In this document: positions 11,830 through 20,019 of the stretch, piece by piece
Numbering within the stretch: the first letter of the stretch is position 1
Layout: every line of letters starts with the position of its first letter
Assembly: GCF_016865525.2 (NCBI RefSeq)
Contig: NZ_CP075169.1
Coordinates: forward strand, 5,270,337 to 5,334,336
Source: Sodalis ligni
GTDB taxonomy: Bacteria; Pseudomonadota; Gammaproteobacteria; Enterobacterales; Enterobacteriaceae
Reading direction: 5' to 3'
DNA: 64,000 nucleotides
Made by a program: the position numbers and the translations under genes
The notes under the pieces: generated by a model
What the model was told of the DNA's origin: nothing
Database searches by the model: none
What the model saw: only the letters and a program-made list of their open reading frames with translations

Positions 11830-12216
11830 TCAGGTACGTGCATTCATAAGGCGAATACCGTAAGGGCTAAAAGCCGTATCTGCTGAAACGAGCGTAAGCC
11901 CTTCCATCTGCGATTGAGCAATCAGCATTCTGTCGAAGGGGTCACCATGATGCCGTGGTAGATCTCCTGCTTGCTCAGCATGAGCATGAGTAATTGACAG
12001 TGCAAGAAAGTTATTTTTTTCCATTGCCTCATCAATATCCACGTCAAACTCCAGCTTGCCTATGGAGCGCTTGATAGGAATTTCCCACGGTGTCACTGCG
12101 CTGACATAAACGATGTTGCCACCACGGGAAATAGCACTTCGGGTGGTTGGGCCTAATGACGGATCATTAGCCAACCACCAAATGAAAACATGTGTATCGA
12201 TAAGAAAACGCTTCAT
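11830..12216 (-). CDS. PIN-domain toxin (VapC family)
   Basis: A 128-residue PIN-domain ribonuclease. The acidic active-site residues are visible in FLIDTHVFIWWL (Asp about residue 7), TPWEIPIK (Glu about 45) and HHGDPFDRMLIAQ (Asp pair about 92 and 95). VapC toxins cut tRNA or rRNA in a magnesium-dependent way. The start overlaps the antitoxin stop by four bases. The gene is full length with no visible damage. Confidence 0.88.
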   Translation of the reverse strand: MKRFLIDTHVFIWWLANDPSLGPTTRSAISRGGNIVYVSAVTPWEIPIKRSIGKLEFDVDIDEAMEKNNFLALSITHAHAEQAGDLPRHHGDPFDRMLIAQSQMEGLTLVSADTAFSPYGIRLMNART

Positions 12217-12446
12217 TCACCGACCTCAAACATCCGTTGAATATCTGCGTCAGCATCATTGAAACTGTCATTCATTGTGATTCTATTTTCATAGCCACCA
12301 GGATTTCTGTCCCTTTGCAAAATGGGCACCAATTGAACATAGGGTATACCCGCTTTGGCGATGATGACCGTTTCGCCATCCACCGCTTTATCTGCAAGCT
12401 GCGAGAGACATGATTTTGCTTCATGCATGTTGGCCTGAACTGTCAT
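12213..12446 (-). CDS. Phd/YefM-type antitoxin of the VapC toxin
   Basis: A 77-residue antitoxin. The ATG at 12446 has GGAGG five bases upstream, which decides it against an earlier in-frame ATG. MTVQANMHEAKSCLSQLADK and GETVIIAKAGIPYVQLVP are the Phd/YefM DNA-binding N-terminal pattern, and the tail DADADIQRMFEVGE is acidic. It overlaps vapC by four bases. Two adjacent palindromes lie just upstream and probably serve as its operator. Confidence 0.85.
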   Translation of the reverse strand: MTVQANMHEAKSCLSQLADKAVDGETVIIAKAGIPYVQLVPILQRDRNPGGYENRITMNDSFNDADADIQRMFEVGE

Positions 12447-12465
12447 GACAACCTCCATTATCAGG

Positions 12466-12483
12466 TTAGCTAACTTAGCTAAG
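12466..12483 (-). promoter_or_regulatory. Paired palindromes upstream of the phd-vapC operon
   Basis: TTAGCTAA (12466-12473) and CTTAGCTAAG (12474-12483) are perfect adjacent palindromes 20 bases upstream of the antitoxin start, placed to overlap its promoter. Tandem operators of this kind are usual for Phd-type autorepression. Confidence 0.6.
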
Positions 12484-12593
12484 CTATTATGTAATAAAAA
12501 AGCGGCCAGTCAAAACAGGTATTATGGTGGATTTTATTGATTAGCTTGCCCACCTTTACCCGCTTTCGCCGATAAAAAGCAGGGCATTTTACT

Positions 12594-12815
12594 TTATTGA
12601 CTATCTAACTTGCAGTAACGGGTTGGCCAGATTTCCGCCGGCATCATGCCCAGTTCTTCGGCGTTCAGCTTTTCTCCTTTGGGCCAGTGTTTTGTCAGGG
12701 TATTTGCCAGGGTGGAGGATGCCAACCCGGCTTTGCGTGAGACCGCCGCCAGCGACATCCCTCTTTTTTTCAGCGCCGCGATAATATCGGCGGGATGCCA
12801 GTCTTGCTCACTCAT
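12594..12815 (-). CDS. Ner/Nlp-like DNA-binding protein
   Basis: A 73-residue protein: MSEQDWHPADIIAALKKRGM SLAAVSRKAGLASSTLANTL with a helix-turn-helix at about residues 20-42, then AEELGMMPAEIWPTRY. This is the Ner (phage Mu negative regulator) / SfsB pattern, at the usual length. It overlaps the preceding small gene at ATGA. It is probably a leftover phage transcription regulator. Confidence 0.85.
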   Translation of the reverse strand: MSEQDWHPADIIAALKKRGMSLAAVSRKAGLASSTLANTLTKHWPKGEKLNAEELGMMPAEIWPTRYCKLDSQ

Positions 12816-12955
12816 TCCGCTACCTCACCAATACACCTCACGCCGTCAGGAGTACGTATCCAGCGCGGGGCTTTCAAATCAGCGGCGAAGTTCCAGACCA
12901 ACTCAGCCAGCAACCCGGTGGGTAACGGATGTGTCTGGGTGAGGGGTGTAGCCAT
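12812..12955 (-). CDS. Small phage-type protein, end of an Ash-like leader
   Basis: 47 residues, MATPLTQTHPLPTGLLAELV then DLKAPRWIRTPDGVRCIGE, ending in an ATGA overlap with the Ner-like gene. The sequence before the ATG reads EIGTPAGGNDSLLTGGCL in frame, the pattern seen at the end of phage P4 Ash-type proteins, but a TAG blocks it further upstream. It is probably translated with ner as a small prophage operon. Confidence 0.5.
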   Translation of the reverse strand: MATPLTQTHPLPTGLLAELVWNFAADLKAPRWIRTPDGVRCIGEVAE

Positions 12956-13007
12956 AAGGCAGCCTCCAGTGAGCAACGAATCATTCCCACCAGCAGGGGT
13001 TCCAATC

Positions 13008-13091
13008 TCAGGGTGGTGGACCGAACAGGGTTGGAACTACCGGCCTCACTGACACCGGCGCATCTTTCGATGCCCCCGCCCGGCCCACCAT
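13008..13091 (-). CDS. Ash-type phage leader peptide
   Basis: A 27-codon frame starting MVGRAGASKDAPVSV and ending TLFGPPP. This resembles the leader typical of Ash-like genes in enterobacterial prophages, where it precedes a MATPLTQTH-type frame as here. The group II intron ends 25 bases upstream, in the Ash leader. Confidence 0.4.
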   Translation of the reverse strand: MVGRAGASKDAPVSVRPVVPTLFGPPP

Positions 13092-13115
13092 AATTTTGGT
13101 GCAGCTAAACGCGCG

Positions 13116-15037
13116 ATCGAGTAGGAGGCGGGATTACTCCCGCCGTCCTCTCACACCACCGTACGTACGGTTCCGTATACGGCGGTTCATTTACAACACT
13201 GGAACTGCCTGTGCAACTCCAGCAGCGATAACTGACCTGCACGATCGAAGAGTTTCTTCGGCAGCGCTTGGTTCATATGACTTGCCCCCGCGTTCCACCA
13301 GGGTCCGCGCTGGTTCGTCGCCGATATCCACGCCCTTTCTTCGCTCAGGCCGCCTTTCATCAGCATCCTTGCCCGTTTGTATGGCCTTTTCCAATGCCGC
13401 CACAGCAGACAACGCAGCTTACGGCGGACCCAGCCGTCCAGTTCTTCCAGTATCCCTTTGACTTCGGTCAGCCGGAAGTAACTTATCCAACCTCGCAGCA
13501 CCGGAGCAAGCCCGTCGATAACCGCTTTCAGCGCTTTTGAACTGTTTCCCGTCGTCAGGCTGCGGATTTTCTCCTTCAGCCTGGACACGCTGCTCGCCGC
13601 TATCTTCAGTTTTGCCTGCTTGTGCCACGTCAGGCTATATCCCAGGAACTTGCGCTCCCAGGGCCTGGCCACCGCGCTTTTATCTCGGTTCACCGTCAAC
13701 CGCAGGTGCTTTTCCAGATACCGGCTTATCGAGTTCATCGCCTGTTCTCCCGCCTTGCGGCTGCTCACGTAGATATTACAGTCATCCGCATAACGGCAGA
13801 ACCGGTGGCCCCTGCGCTCCAGTTCACGGTCAAGGTCGGTCAGCAGCAGGTTGGAGAGCAACGGCGATAACGGGCTGCCTTGCGGCATCCCTTCCCGCCG
13901 TTTTGTCACCACTTTGCCGCTGACCATGTCCGCTTCCAGATAACGCCTGATGAGCCTGAGCAGTCTGACGTCTTTGATTTTGCGGCTTAGCCTCGACATC
14001 ATGATGTCGTGGTTAACCCGGTCAAAGAACTTCTCCAGATCCATGTCCACCACCCAGCGCCGGCCGCCTTGCACGTAGGCTTGTGCTTGTCGCACCGCCT
14101 GCCACGCATTGCGGCCCGGTCTGAAGCCGTAGCTGGATTCGGAGAACTCAGGTTCATAATAGGGGGTAAGGTGTTGCTGGATGGCCTGCTGGATAAGCCG
14201 GTCCACCACCGTGGGGATACCCAGGACCCTGACTCCGCCGTTAGGCTTGGGCAGTTCGACCCGGCGTATCGCCTGCGGCAGGTAGCTTCCGTCCAGCAGG
14301 GCCGCTTTCACCGTCGGCCAGTGCCATTTCAGCCAGTCTTTAAGTTCGCCGACGCCCAGATTATCGACCCCTGCTGCGCCTTTATTCTCAAGAACCCGCT
14401 GATAGGCCAGCATCAGGTTGCCGCGTGTTATCACCGCCTCGATTGACAACGGTTGTTCCGCTTTCGTTTGCTCAGCTTTCGCCGTGGGTATTTCAGCACC
14501 CGTGTCAGGCCCTTGCGAATACTGTTCGCTTCCTCCTGTCCGGGCCGCAGTGTCCTGCGCTTGTGCCTCATCAATACCCATCGAGATAACCTGTCCTAAT
14601 CACGGTTGTAAATGTTCGGCCCTTCACGATACCGGTTTTGCACCGCTACTATGGCCTCGGCTGACTTCTGTACATTCATCCCGTCGCCTCTCGACGCCCG
14701 GTAGCACCAAGGCAGACGTACAGACCTCCCGGGGTAATTCGCGCGACCTTCATGCTTATACCTGTCGACTCTACGTAACAGCGTTCCGTGCAAGTATCGG
14801 GCTTTGACGATATGTGCCGCCTTACCCCGCTGTCACGCCTAAGTCGCTTCCTGTTCGTCAGGCCAGCATTTTGCCTTCGGCTTCCTTCAGATCCCGCCTC
14901 GCGGTGGGCACCCTTGCCGTTCGGCTAGCACTTCCCCTTGCCGGGTGTGCAAAGGACTTTCACCTCCAAGTCGCCCCTTGACCACCACGGTCCAGGGACA
15001 GCGCCCGTCAAGGCGCTACGCGCCATGCCCGGCGCAC
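13116..15037 (-). mobile_element. Group II intron, probably bacterial class C
   Basis: The 5' end on the minus strand is GTGCG-type (GTGTGCGCCGGGCATGGCGC at 15039-15020), followed by several hundred bases of structured RNA. The maturase frame lies inside domain IV. After its stop comes a domain V-like hairpin (GAACCGCCGTAT ... GTACGGTGGT, about 13151-13189), then a domain VI-like stem (GGCGGGAGTAATCCCGCC) ending TCCTACTCGAT near 13116. The 5' boundary falls directly after an intrinsic terminator, which is the insertion preference of class C introns. Both ends are set by motif and are accurate to a few bases only. Confidence 0.75.
13187..14581 (-). CDS. ltrA: Group II intron reverse transcriptase/maturase
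   Basis: A 464-residue intron-encoded protein. A charged N-terminal extension of about 45 residues is followed by the reverse-transcriptase fingers and palm: GIPTVVDRLIQQAIQQ, SSYGFRPGRNAWQAV, VDMDLEKFFDRVNHD, MPQGSPLSPLLSNLLL and the catalytic YADD (FCRYADDCNIYV, about residue 275). The maturase X domain follows (FLGYSLTW, then LAPVLRGWISYFR). No HNH endonuclease domain is present, as expected for class C. All motifs are intact, so splicing and mobility are plausible. An in-frame stop upstream of 14581 fixes the ATG. Confidence 0.92.
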   Translation of the reverse strand: MGIDEAQAQDTAARTGGSEQYSQGPDTGAEIPTAKAEQTKAEQPLSIEAVITRGNLMLAYQRVLENKGAAGVDNLGVGELKDWLKWHWPTVKAALLDGSYLPQAIRRVELPKPNGGVRVLGIPTVVDRLIQQAIQQHLTPYYEPEFSESSYGFRPGRNAWQAVRQAQAYVQGGRRWVVDMDLEKFFDRVNHDIMMSRLSRKIKDVRLLRLIRRYLEADMVSGKVVTKRREGMPQGSPLSPLLSNLLLTDLDRELERRGHRFCRYADDCNIYVSSRKAGEQAMNSISRYLEKHLRLTVNRDKSAVARPWERKFLGYSLTWHKQAKLKIAASSVSRLKEKIRSLTTGNSSKALKAVIDGLAPVLRGWISYFRLTEVKGILEELDGWVRRKLRCLLWRHWKRPYKRARMLMKGGLSEERAWISATNQRGPWWNAGASHMNQALPKKLFDRAGQLSLLELHRQFQCCK

Positions 15038-15039
15038 AC

Positions 15040-15062
15040 AAAAAAAGACGCGGAGGCGTCTT
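15040..15062 (-). terminator. Intrinsic terminator used as intron target site
   Basis: AAGACGC and GCGTCTT form a 7-bp stem with a four-base loop, followed on the minus strand by a T run. The intron begins two or three bases after the T run. A second stem (GCACCTG / CAGGTGC, 15097-15116) lies just upstream. Confidence 0.75.
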
Positions 15063-15241
15063 GTCGCCAGTGAGGTTAATCGGGGTTCCAATCCCAGCAC
15101 CTGATTTTGCAGGTGCGGTTTAGCGATACCGTTATCCATGATGGGCCGCAAGAGGTTTTGCTAAGGTAAACAAGGCGGGTTGATTGATGAGTAATGACTT
15201 AAGGTATATACTCACAGTATGCACTAAAGAGGAGCGCGACC

Positions 15242-15460
15242 ATGAAACACAGAATCAGCGTTACCGTGGACAAAGACAATTATCAGGTTCTGAATGCTGC
15301 CGGCGTCAATATTTCTGGTCTGGTGAATGAAGTCATCGGTAAGGAGGCCAGTCGCATAAAGGCTGAGGAATGGAAGAAAGAGAACCGCGAAGGGATGGAG
15401 GAAGTCGCCAGATTTATCGCCCAGAATGGCTCTTTCGCCGATGAAAACAGGAACTGGTGA
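15242..15460 (+). CDS. ccdA: CcdA antitoxin
   Basis: 72 residues starting [20 protein letters not shown], the N-terminal ribbon-helix-helix of CcdA, and ending [17 protein letters not shown], the toxin-binding tail. Length matches the F-plasmid protein. AGAGGAG upstream supports the ATG. The stop overlaps a possible GTG of ccdB. It neutralises CcdB and represses the operon. Confidence 0.92.
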   Translation: MKHRISVTVDKDNYQVLNAAGVNISGLVNEVIGKEASRIKAEEWKKENREGMEEVARFIAQNGSFADENRNW

Positions 15461-15462
15461 TC

Positions 15463-15768
15463 GTGCAATTCACTGTTTATCAGTATAAGCGGGCAAGCCA
15501 TTACAAAATGTTTGTCGATGTGCAAAGCGATATCGTCGATACGCCAGGGCGGCGAGTGGTCATCCCGCTGATAGAATCGCATCACCTGTCTGAAAAAGTG
15601 AATAAAACCTTGTTCCCCCTGATCCGCATCGACGGCGAAAATTACCGCCTGATGACAACTGAATTATCAAGCGTTTCCGTTGAGGTCATCGGTGAAATTA
15701 TCGCGGATATAAGCCATTGTGCCGATGAAATTAAAATTGCTATCAAACTCATGTTCTGGGGTATTTAA
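15463..15768 (+). CDS. ccdB: CcdB DNA gyrase toxin
   Basis: CcdB poisons GyrA in the gyrase-DNA complex. A GTG start at 15463 gives [20 protein letters not shown] and a protein of 101 residues, exactly the usual CcdB length. A GTG two codons earlier is also possible. The family landmarks [33 protein letters not shown] and the C-terminal KLMFWGI, whose Trp-Gly-Ile contacts gyrase, are all present. The pair appears intact. Confidence 0.93.
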   Translation: MQFTVYQYKRASHYKMFVDVQSDIVDTPGRRVVIPLIESHHLSEKVNKTLFPLIRIDGENYRLMTTELSSVSVEVIGEIIADISHCADEIKIAIKLMFWGI

Positions 15769-15866
15769 ACGCCATTAACGATTTTCAGTAAAAGGGCGGT
15801 ATCTGTACGTTCCACTGTATAACCCCAGAAAAAATGAGAGCGATTAACCACTGACCTCTCGAACGA

Positions 15867-16931
15867 TCAAACACCGGAATCGGTCAGTGTAGCCCTTACG
15901 TGAGGAAGGCTCTGCGGATAATTTTGCTGAATAAACTCAATCATTTTTTCCCGCACGTGGCAGCGTAAATCCCAGGCAATGGGGGAGTTCTGCGCAGTCA
16001 TCAATAATCTGACAGTCATGGTTTTGTCATTAGTATCGGTAACCTGGAGCACCTGAGTCTGTTGATCCCAGAGTTTTGTTTCACTGAGTACTTTTTCAAA
16101 ATGCTTACGGAGAGGATCTAATGGCATGGAATAATCAAGGTAAAGAAAAACAGAGCCTAATATTTGTGCATTATTACGCGTCCAGTTCTGGAAGGCATTT
16201 TCTGTAAAGTATGTAATGGGCAGGACCAGTCGGCGCAGGTCCCAGATACGCACAACAACATAAGTCAGGTTTATCTCCTCAATCCAGCCCCATTCATTTT
16301 CAACGACTACCGCATCATCAATTTTTATAGGTTGCGTGAAGGCTATTTGAATTCCGGCAAACAGGTTGACAAGCGACTTCTGAAGGGCAAACCCAATTAT
16401 TATTCCGGCAACCCCAGCACCGGCCAAGATGGTAGTGCCGAATTTTCGAACTCCAGGGAAACTGAGTAGAATCAGAGAAAGACAGAATGACACGAGTAGT
16501 ACGATAGCGACCTTTTTTACATATATTATCTGAGTACGAATTTTACGGGCACGAAGATTATTTGAAAGATTAATGTCATAGCGTATAAAAAGCATATCCT
16601 GCGCAACATTAGTCAATCGAATCAAAACGGAGCAAAATGACAATATAATGAATATATTAACGATTGTTGTAATAAAAACAAGGGAGTCCGGGTGAATGCT
16701 AATATAATTAACCCCTACATTTATTAACAGTAAGGGAATGAAAAGAAACATTGAACCACGAAGATGCTTTTCAAGTGATTTAAATAGCTTTCTGTCACGA
16801 CTCTGCCAGTAGCGGATGAACCTGAGAAGTATAAATCGGGCCAGGAAACCCAGTGCGAATGAGAGAGTGACGAGCAATAGAGCAGGCACCCATGATGGAG
16901 CACCAGATAACTCACCGAATATCATTGGCAT
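15867..16931 (-). CDS. MscS-family mechanosensitive channel
   Basis: A 354-residue inner-membrane channel. Four hydrophobic segments lie at about residues 15-35, 58-78, 82-105 and 140-165. The pore helix FGTTILAGAGVAGIIIGFAL (about residues 168-187) has the Gly/Ala-rich packing pattern of MscS TM3, then FAGIQIAFTQPIKIDDAVVV begins the beta domain. The protein opens under membrane tension to release solutes on osmotic downshock. The gene converges with ccdB and seems intact. It is longer than MscS (286) and shorter than YbiO/YnaI-type large forms, so I give no symbol. Confidence 0.85.
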   Translation of the reverse strand: MPMIFGELSGAPSWVPALLLVTLSFALGFLARFILLRFIRYWQSRDRKLFKSLEKHLRGSMFLFIPLLLINVGVNYISIHPDSLVFITTIVNIFIILSFCSVLIRLTNVAQDMLFIRYDINLSNNLRARKIRTQIIYVKKVAIVLLVSFCLSLILLSFPGVRKFGTTILAGAGVAGIIIGFALQKSLVNLFAGIQIAFTQPIKIDDAVVVENEWGWIEEINLTYVVVRIWDLRRLVLPITYFTENAFQNWTRNNAQILGSVFLYLDYSMPLDPLRKHFEKVLSETKLWDQQTQVLQVTDTNDKTMTVRLLMTAQNSPIAWDLRCHVREKMIEFIQQNYPQSLPHVRATLTDSGV

Positions 16932-17476
16932 TTTTTTCCCTTATAATCAACCAACAACCTTTAGTTGTCAGATCAGTAATAAAAACTCAGTAACCGTGGT
17001 CTTTTCGATTATCTGCAGACTAAATGGTAAACGTACATGAGTTTTTGAAAAAGTTAGTTACCTGACTTTCTTAACACAAAATAACCTCGAAAAGAAACCG
17101 ATATTTTATGGGTAGCATAAACACAACTCACTGAAATTTAATATAACTTTTAATTTACTCAGCCTGCTAGCAGGCTGTCCGAGCTTAAACCGCACTGGTA
17201 TCATTTGACTATACCGGGCGTTGTTCCTAGGGAAAACGTCGGGCACTTCCTTGCGCGGCCGGCCAAAAAGTCAGAAGCCGGTGGCCGCAAGTGTGTGCAA
17301 TACTGTGTCTAGAGACACTTTGCGCCAGTGTCTTCAATACAGGAGGAATGCACAGCTTTTATTATGAACTATATCTGCGTGGTAAACCGAAAATTGTTGC
17401 GCCAGGCGCTGTGGCGAATCGACCGTTAAACTCGGGAAAAAAAAGTGTCGGCAATGGACTGAAAACATTGATGTCT
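16932..17476. other. Gene-free stretch with a perfect palindrome
   Basis: No gene is seen. An 18-base perfect palindrome, CAGCCTGCTAGCAGGCTG, lies at 17160-17177. The rest is probably decayed sequence. Confidence 0.45.
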
Positions 17477-18242
17477 TCAAACTACTACGCATATCCGCCG
17501 TTTTGTTTTCAATGCCCAGCGTTCCCATTTTTTTTCATTTTGTGATAATTTATCCAGTGCATTTTCGTACTTTTCTAACGTACAACCGCCATTCAATGAA
17601 GCAACAGCAATAGGGCCGCGAAGCATCGCAATGTCTGCCATTGCTAATATCGCATCATCTTCGTTAGCCACATCACTTTTTGCAGCGTTAAAAAGGCCTG
17701 TAGCACGCCGATTAAACTCGCTTTCCGCCGCTTTCAAAACAAAGGACCTTTGTTGCACGGGTTTTGCATCCACGGCTTGCTGGTTCGTTGATGATAGAGG
17801 TAATCTCTGTGAAGGTTTGGGAGAGGTGGTTTTTTCCTCAAACCCAGGTCCCGGTTTATTAAGCGATTGGATTAAGCCGGCGGCAATTTTATCGGCAAAT
17901 GCATTTTTGGCCATCAGCCCGAATAAATCATTGGAATAAAGAGCATCTGGATAAAAACTTACGGCTATTGAGCCTTTCGGTTGGATTAAAATCACCGACA
18001 AAAATTCGTCTTTACCTGGAATCTTGACGTAGCCAATATAAAATTTCGGCGAGGAGTGGCAATCGAACTTTTTCTGTGTACTACCGTATTTATGAAAATA
18101 TAACTCAATAATTTCTGGTACTGAGAACGCCGTACCTTTTCCATTATCGAATGCTTCCTGTGAGGACGCGGCTTGTGCGATTCTGTCTGCTGAGGCTAAC
18201 GCGACCGTTTTCTTAATAAAAGAAAACCATAATCACCTGCAT
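17477..18242 (-). pseudogene. Hypothetical protein with damaged 5' end
   Basis: The frame is open from about 18229 to 17477 and reads KKTVALASADRIAQAASSQE, VPEIIELYFHKYGSTQKKFD, FYIGYVKIPGKDEF, then LSVILIQPKGSIAVSFYPDA and a C-terminal KKWERWALKTKRRICVVV, about 250 residues. No ATG exists in that frame before a TGA. An ATG at 18242 in another frame (MQVIMVFF) would join it after one slip in a T-rich run, so a 5' frameshift is likely. A TTG at 18001 gives a shorter 174-residue product. No family was recognised. Confidence 0.45.
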
Positions 18243-18422
18243 ATTCACTGATATAAAGATATCTTTATTATGGCATACTTGAGAAGCTGCCAATGCTTAC
18301 AGATCAGGTTTGGACATCTTTAGATGGATGTCACTTCCGTTGGATGATACATCACAACATGCTTATTTATCATTGATTTTAAGCAAACTATCGAGAGGGG
18401 CTTTATGCCGCCTGGCCGGTGT

Positions 18423-18680
18423 TTATTGACGCTGAGGATCGGACAACACGGTAATATCGTCGCGCGGGATATCTTGAATATCCAGTAACTCCGGCAGGGT
18501 GGTTTTACCCACGCGGATCGTGCCAATAACCAACATATGTCCTACCTGCACATACTGGTCTTATAAGACGATACATTTCTCCAGCTCAACGTCGTGATAA
18601 ACAGGAGTTCCCTTACCAATTTCACATCAACACCTAAACGGCAAACTTCAGGAAGGACGATGTAACCTGGCCTCATCCCC
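18423..18680 (-). pseudogene. Conjugative coupling protein (TraD-like) stub
   Basis: Across frame breaks the minus strand gives LPEVCRLGVDVKL, then GTPVYHDVELEKCIVL and GHMLVIGTIRVGKTTLPELL DIQDIPRDDITVLSDP. The piece GTxRVGKT is the Walker A region of TraD/VirD4-type ATPases of integrative conjugative elements, although the third residue pattern differs from the usual GTTRVGKT. Only about 85 of several hundred residues remain. Confidence 0.6.
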
Positions 18681-18787
18681 AAGATGCCGCTGCAGTGATT
18701 AAAAATAATACACAGTGGCCTAAGCTATTTAATTGTAGCGCACAATGGCTACAATTTTCGCGTAGTTAATTGAATGAGGCACGTATT

Positions 18788-18868
18788 ATGGAAACCGCTA
18801 TCCGCTGCCGAGTCGATGAACTTTTCATAGCACTCTTGAATAAAACGGTTTTAAAGGAACCCGCTTAG
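18788..18868 (+). pseudogene. RelB/DinJ-type antitoxin stub
   Basis: A 26-codon frame beginning METAIRCRVDE, the start of the RelB/DinJ ribbon-helix-helix, then running into unrelated residues. The rest of the antitoxin and its toxin are missing. A stretch of the form CGCTTAGCG-GCTGGTTT overlaps the stop. Confidence 0.5.
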
Positions 18869-18937
18869 CGGCTGGTTTATTGCTCTTTGAACTCTATACT
18901 GCCATCGAACGCTGTTCTATGGAGGAGTGACCCTCAC

Positions 18938-18976
18938 ATGAATCTGACTGACAGCAAAATCCGCGGGGCAAAAACC
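18938..18976 (+). pseudogene. P4-type tyrosine integrase N-terminal stub
   Basis: After GGAGGAG the ATG at 18938 reads MNLTDSKIRGAKT, the characteristic N-terminus of P4-like integrases. After residue 13 the sequence leaves the family. Together with the TraD, DinJ and Ash relics it marks a deleted integrative element. Confidence 0.55.
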
Positions 18977-19085
18977 TTCTTGACATCCCCCCGCCCGGAA
19001 AGACGGGGCGTTAAGGCACACCGGGGGCATAAAATGTGTCAGTCAAACCGGCTTGGCAGCCTATCAGTTTTGCACCCTACGATGA

Positions 19086-19835
19086 TCAGTAACCGACCCC
19101 TCGTACGCCACCGGAGACTCTGATGGATTCCCCTGTCACCCAGTGGGCATCATCAGAAGCCAAGAATACGACAACCGGGGCAATATCCTCTGGTTCCCCA
19201 AAACGACCTAACGGCGTGCCGGCGATAAGCTTTTCACCTAATGTTCCGGCGAAATTGCCGCTGGTTCCAGGCGTATTGGTGTGACCTGGCAGAATAGAAT
19301 TTACCCTAATTCCGCGCGGCCCCAATTCCCTGGACAGGGCGAAGGTCAGCGTATCCACCGCGCCTTTTGTGGCAGAATAAACGCTGGATGCCAGATAGGG
19401 GTCGGTGCTAAGGATCGAGCTGATGTTAATAATGCTGCCCAATGTGCCAAAGTGTTTTAGCGCTTCTCGAGTCGCCAGCAGATAACCGAGTACATTGAGA
19501 TTGAATTGCTGGTGAAATGCTTCCTCTGTGAGATCTTCAATCATCTGAAATACCGCAACCCCAGCATTATTAACAAGTATATCCAGCGTGCCGAAGTCAT
19601 CTCTGATTGCCTCAAACATGCGTGTGATATCGGCAGATTTACTCATGTCAGCTTGAATGGCGCGGGCTTTACCGCCCTTCGATTGAATTAGGGAAACAAC
19701 CTCGTCGGCGTCATCCTTGCTTGACGCATAGTTTACGATAACGGTAGCGCCCGCATCGCCTAAGGCTCTGGCGATACCCGCGCCGATACCTTTGGACGCC
19801 CCCGTGACAACAGCAATTTTGCCTGATAATTTCAT
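19086..19835 (-). CDS. SDR-family oxidoreductase
   Basis: A 249-residue classical short-chain dehydrogenase. The NAD(P) loop TGASKGIG (residues 12-19), NNAG (about 90), the catalytic Ser in NISSILS (about 140) and the Tyr-x3-Lys in YSATKGA (about 154-160) are all present. VNYASSKDDADE after strand 2 suggests NADP preference. It reduces or oxidises a small alcohol or ketone, substrate unknown. The gene is divergent from an AraC-type regulator, which probably controls it. Confidence 0.88.
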   Translation of the reverse strand: MKLSGKIAVVTGASKGIGAGIARALGDAGATVIVNYASSKDDADEVVSLIQSKGGKARAIQADMSKSADITRMFEAIRDDFGTLDILVNNAGVAVFQMIEDLTEEAFHQQFNLNVLGYLLATREALKHFGTLGSIINISSILSTDPYLASSVYSATKGAVDTLTFALSRELGPRGIRVNSILPGHTNTPGTSGNFAGTLGEKLIAGTPLGRFGEPEDIAPVVVFLASDDAHWVTGESIRVSGGVRGVGY

Positions 19836-20001
19836 TGGATGACCTTTTCTGAGATGAACACTATTTAGCCGGATGGAATCCGTTCAGGATGTGGGGCGCT
19901 GAGTCCTGGATTCCGCTTGCCAGTAGTATCCGGCCAATGGACGCGCATAGACGTGCCCTTTCTTCTCTTATGCTTGCCTATTCTTCTCAGTCTACTTGTT
20001 T

Positions 20002-20018
20002 CGTCTGCAAATCAGACG
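20002..20018. promoter_or_regulatory. Inverted repeat just before the AraC gene
   Basis: CGTCTG and CAGACG with a five-base spacer, ending one base before the ATG at 20020. It may be an operator or a leader hairpin. Confidence 0.35.
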
Positions 20019-20019
20019 T

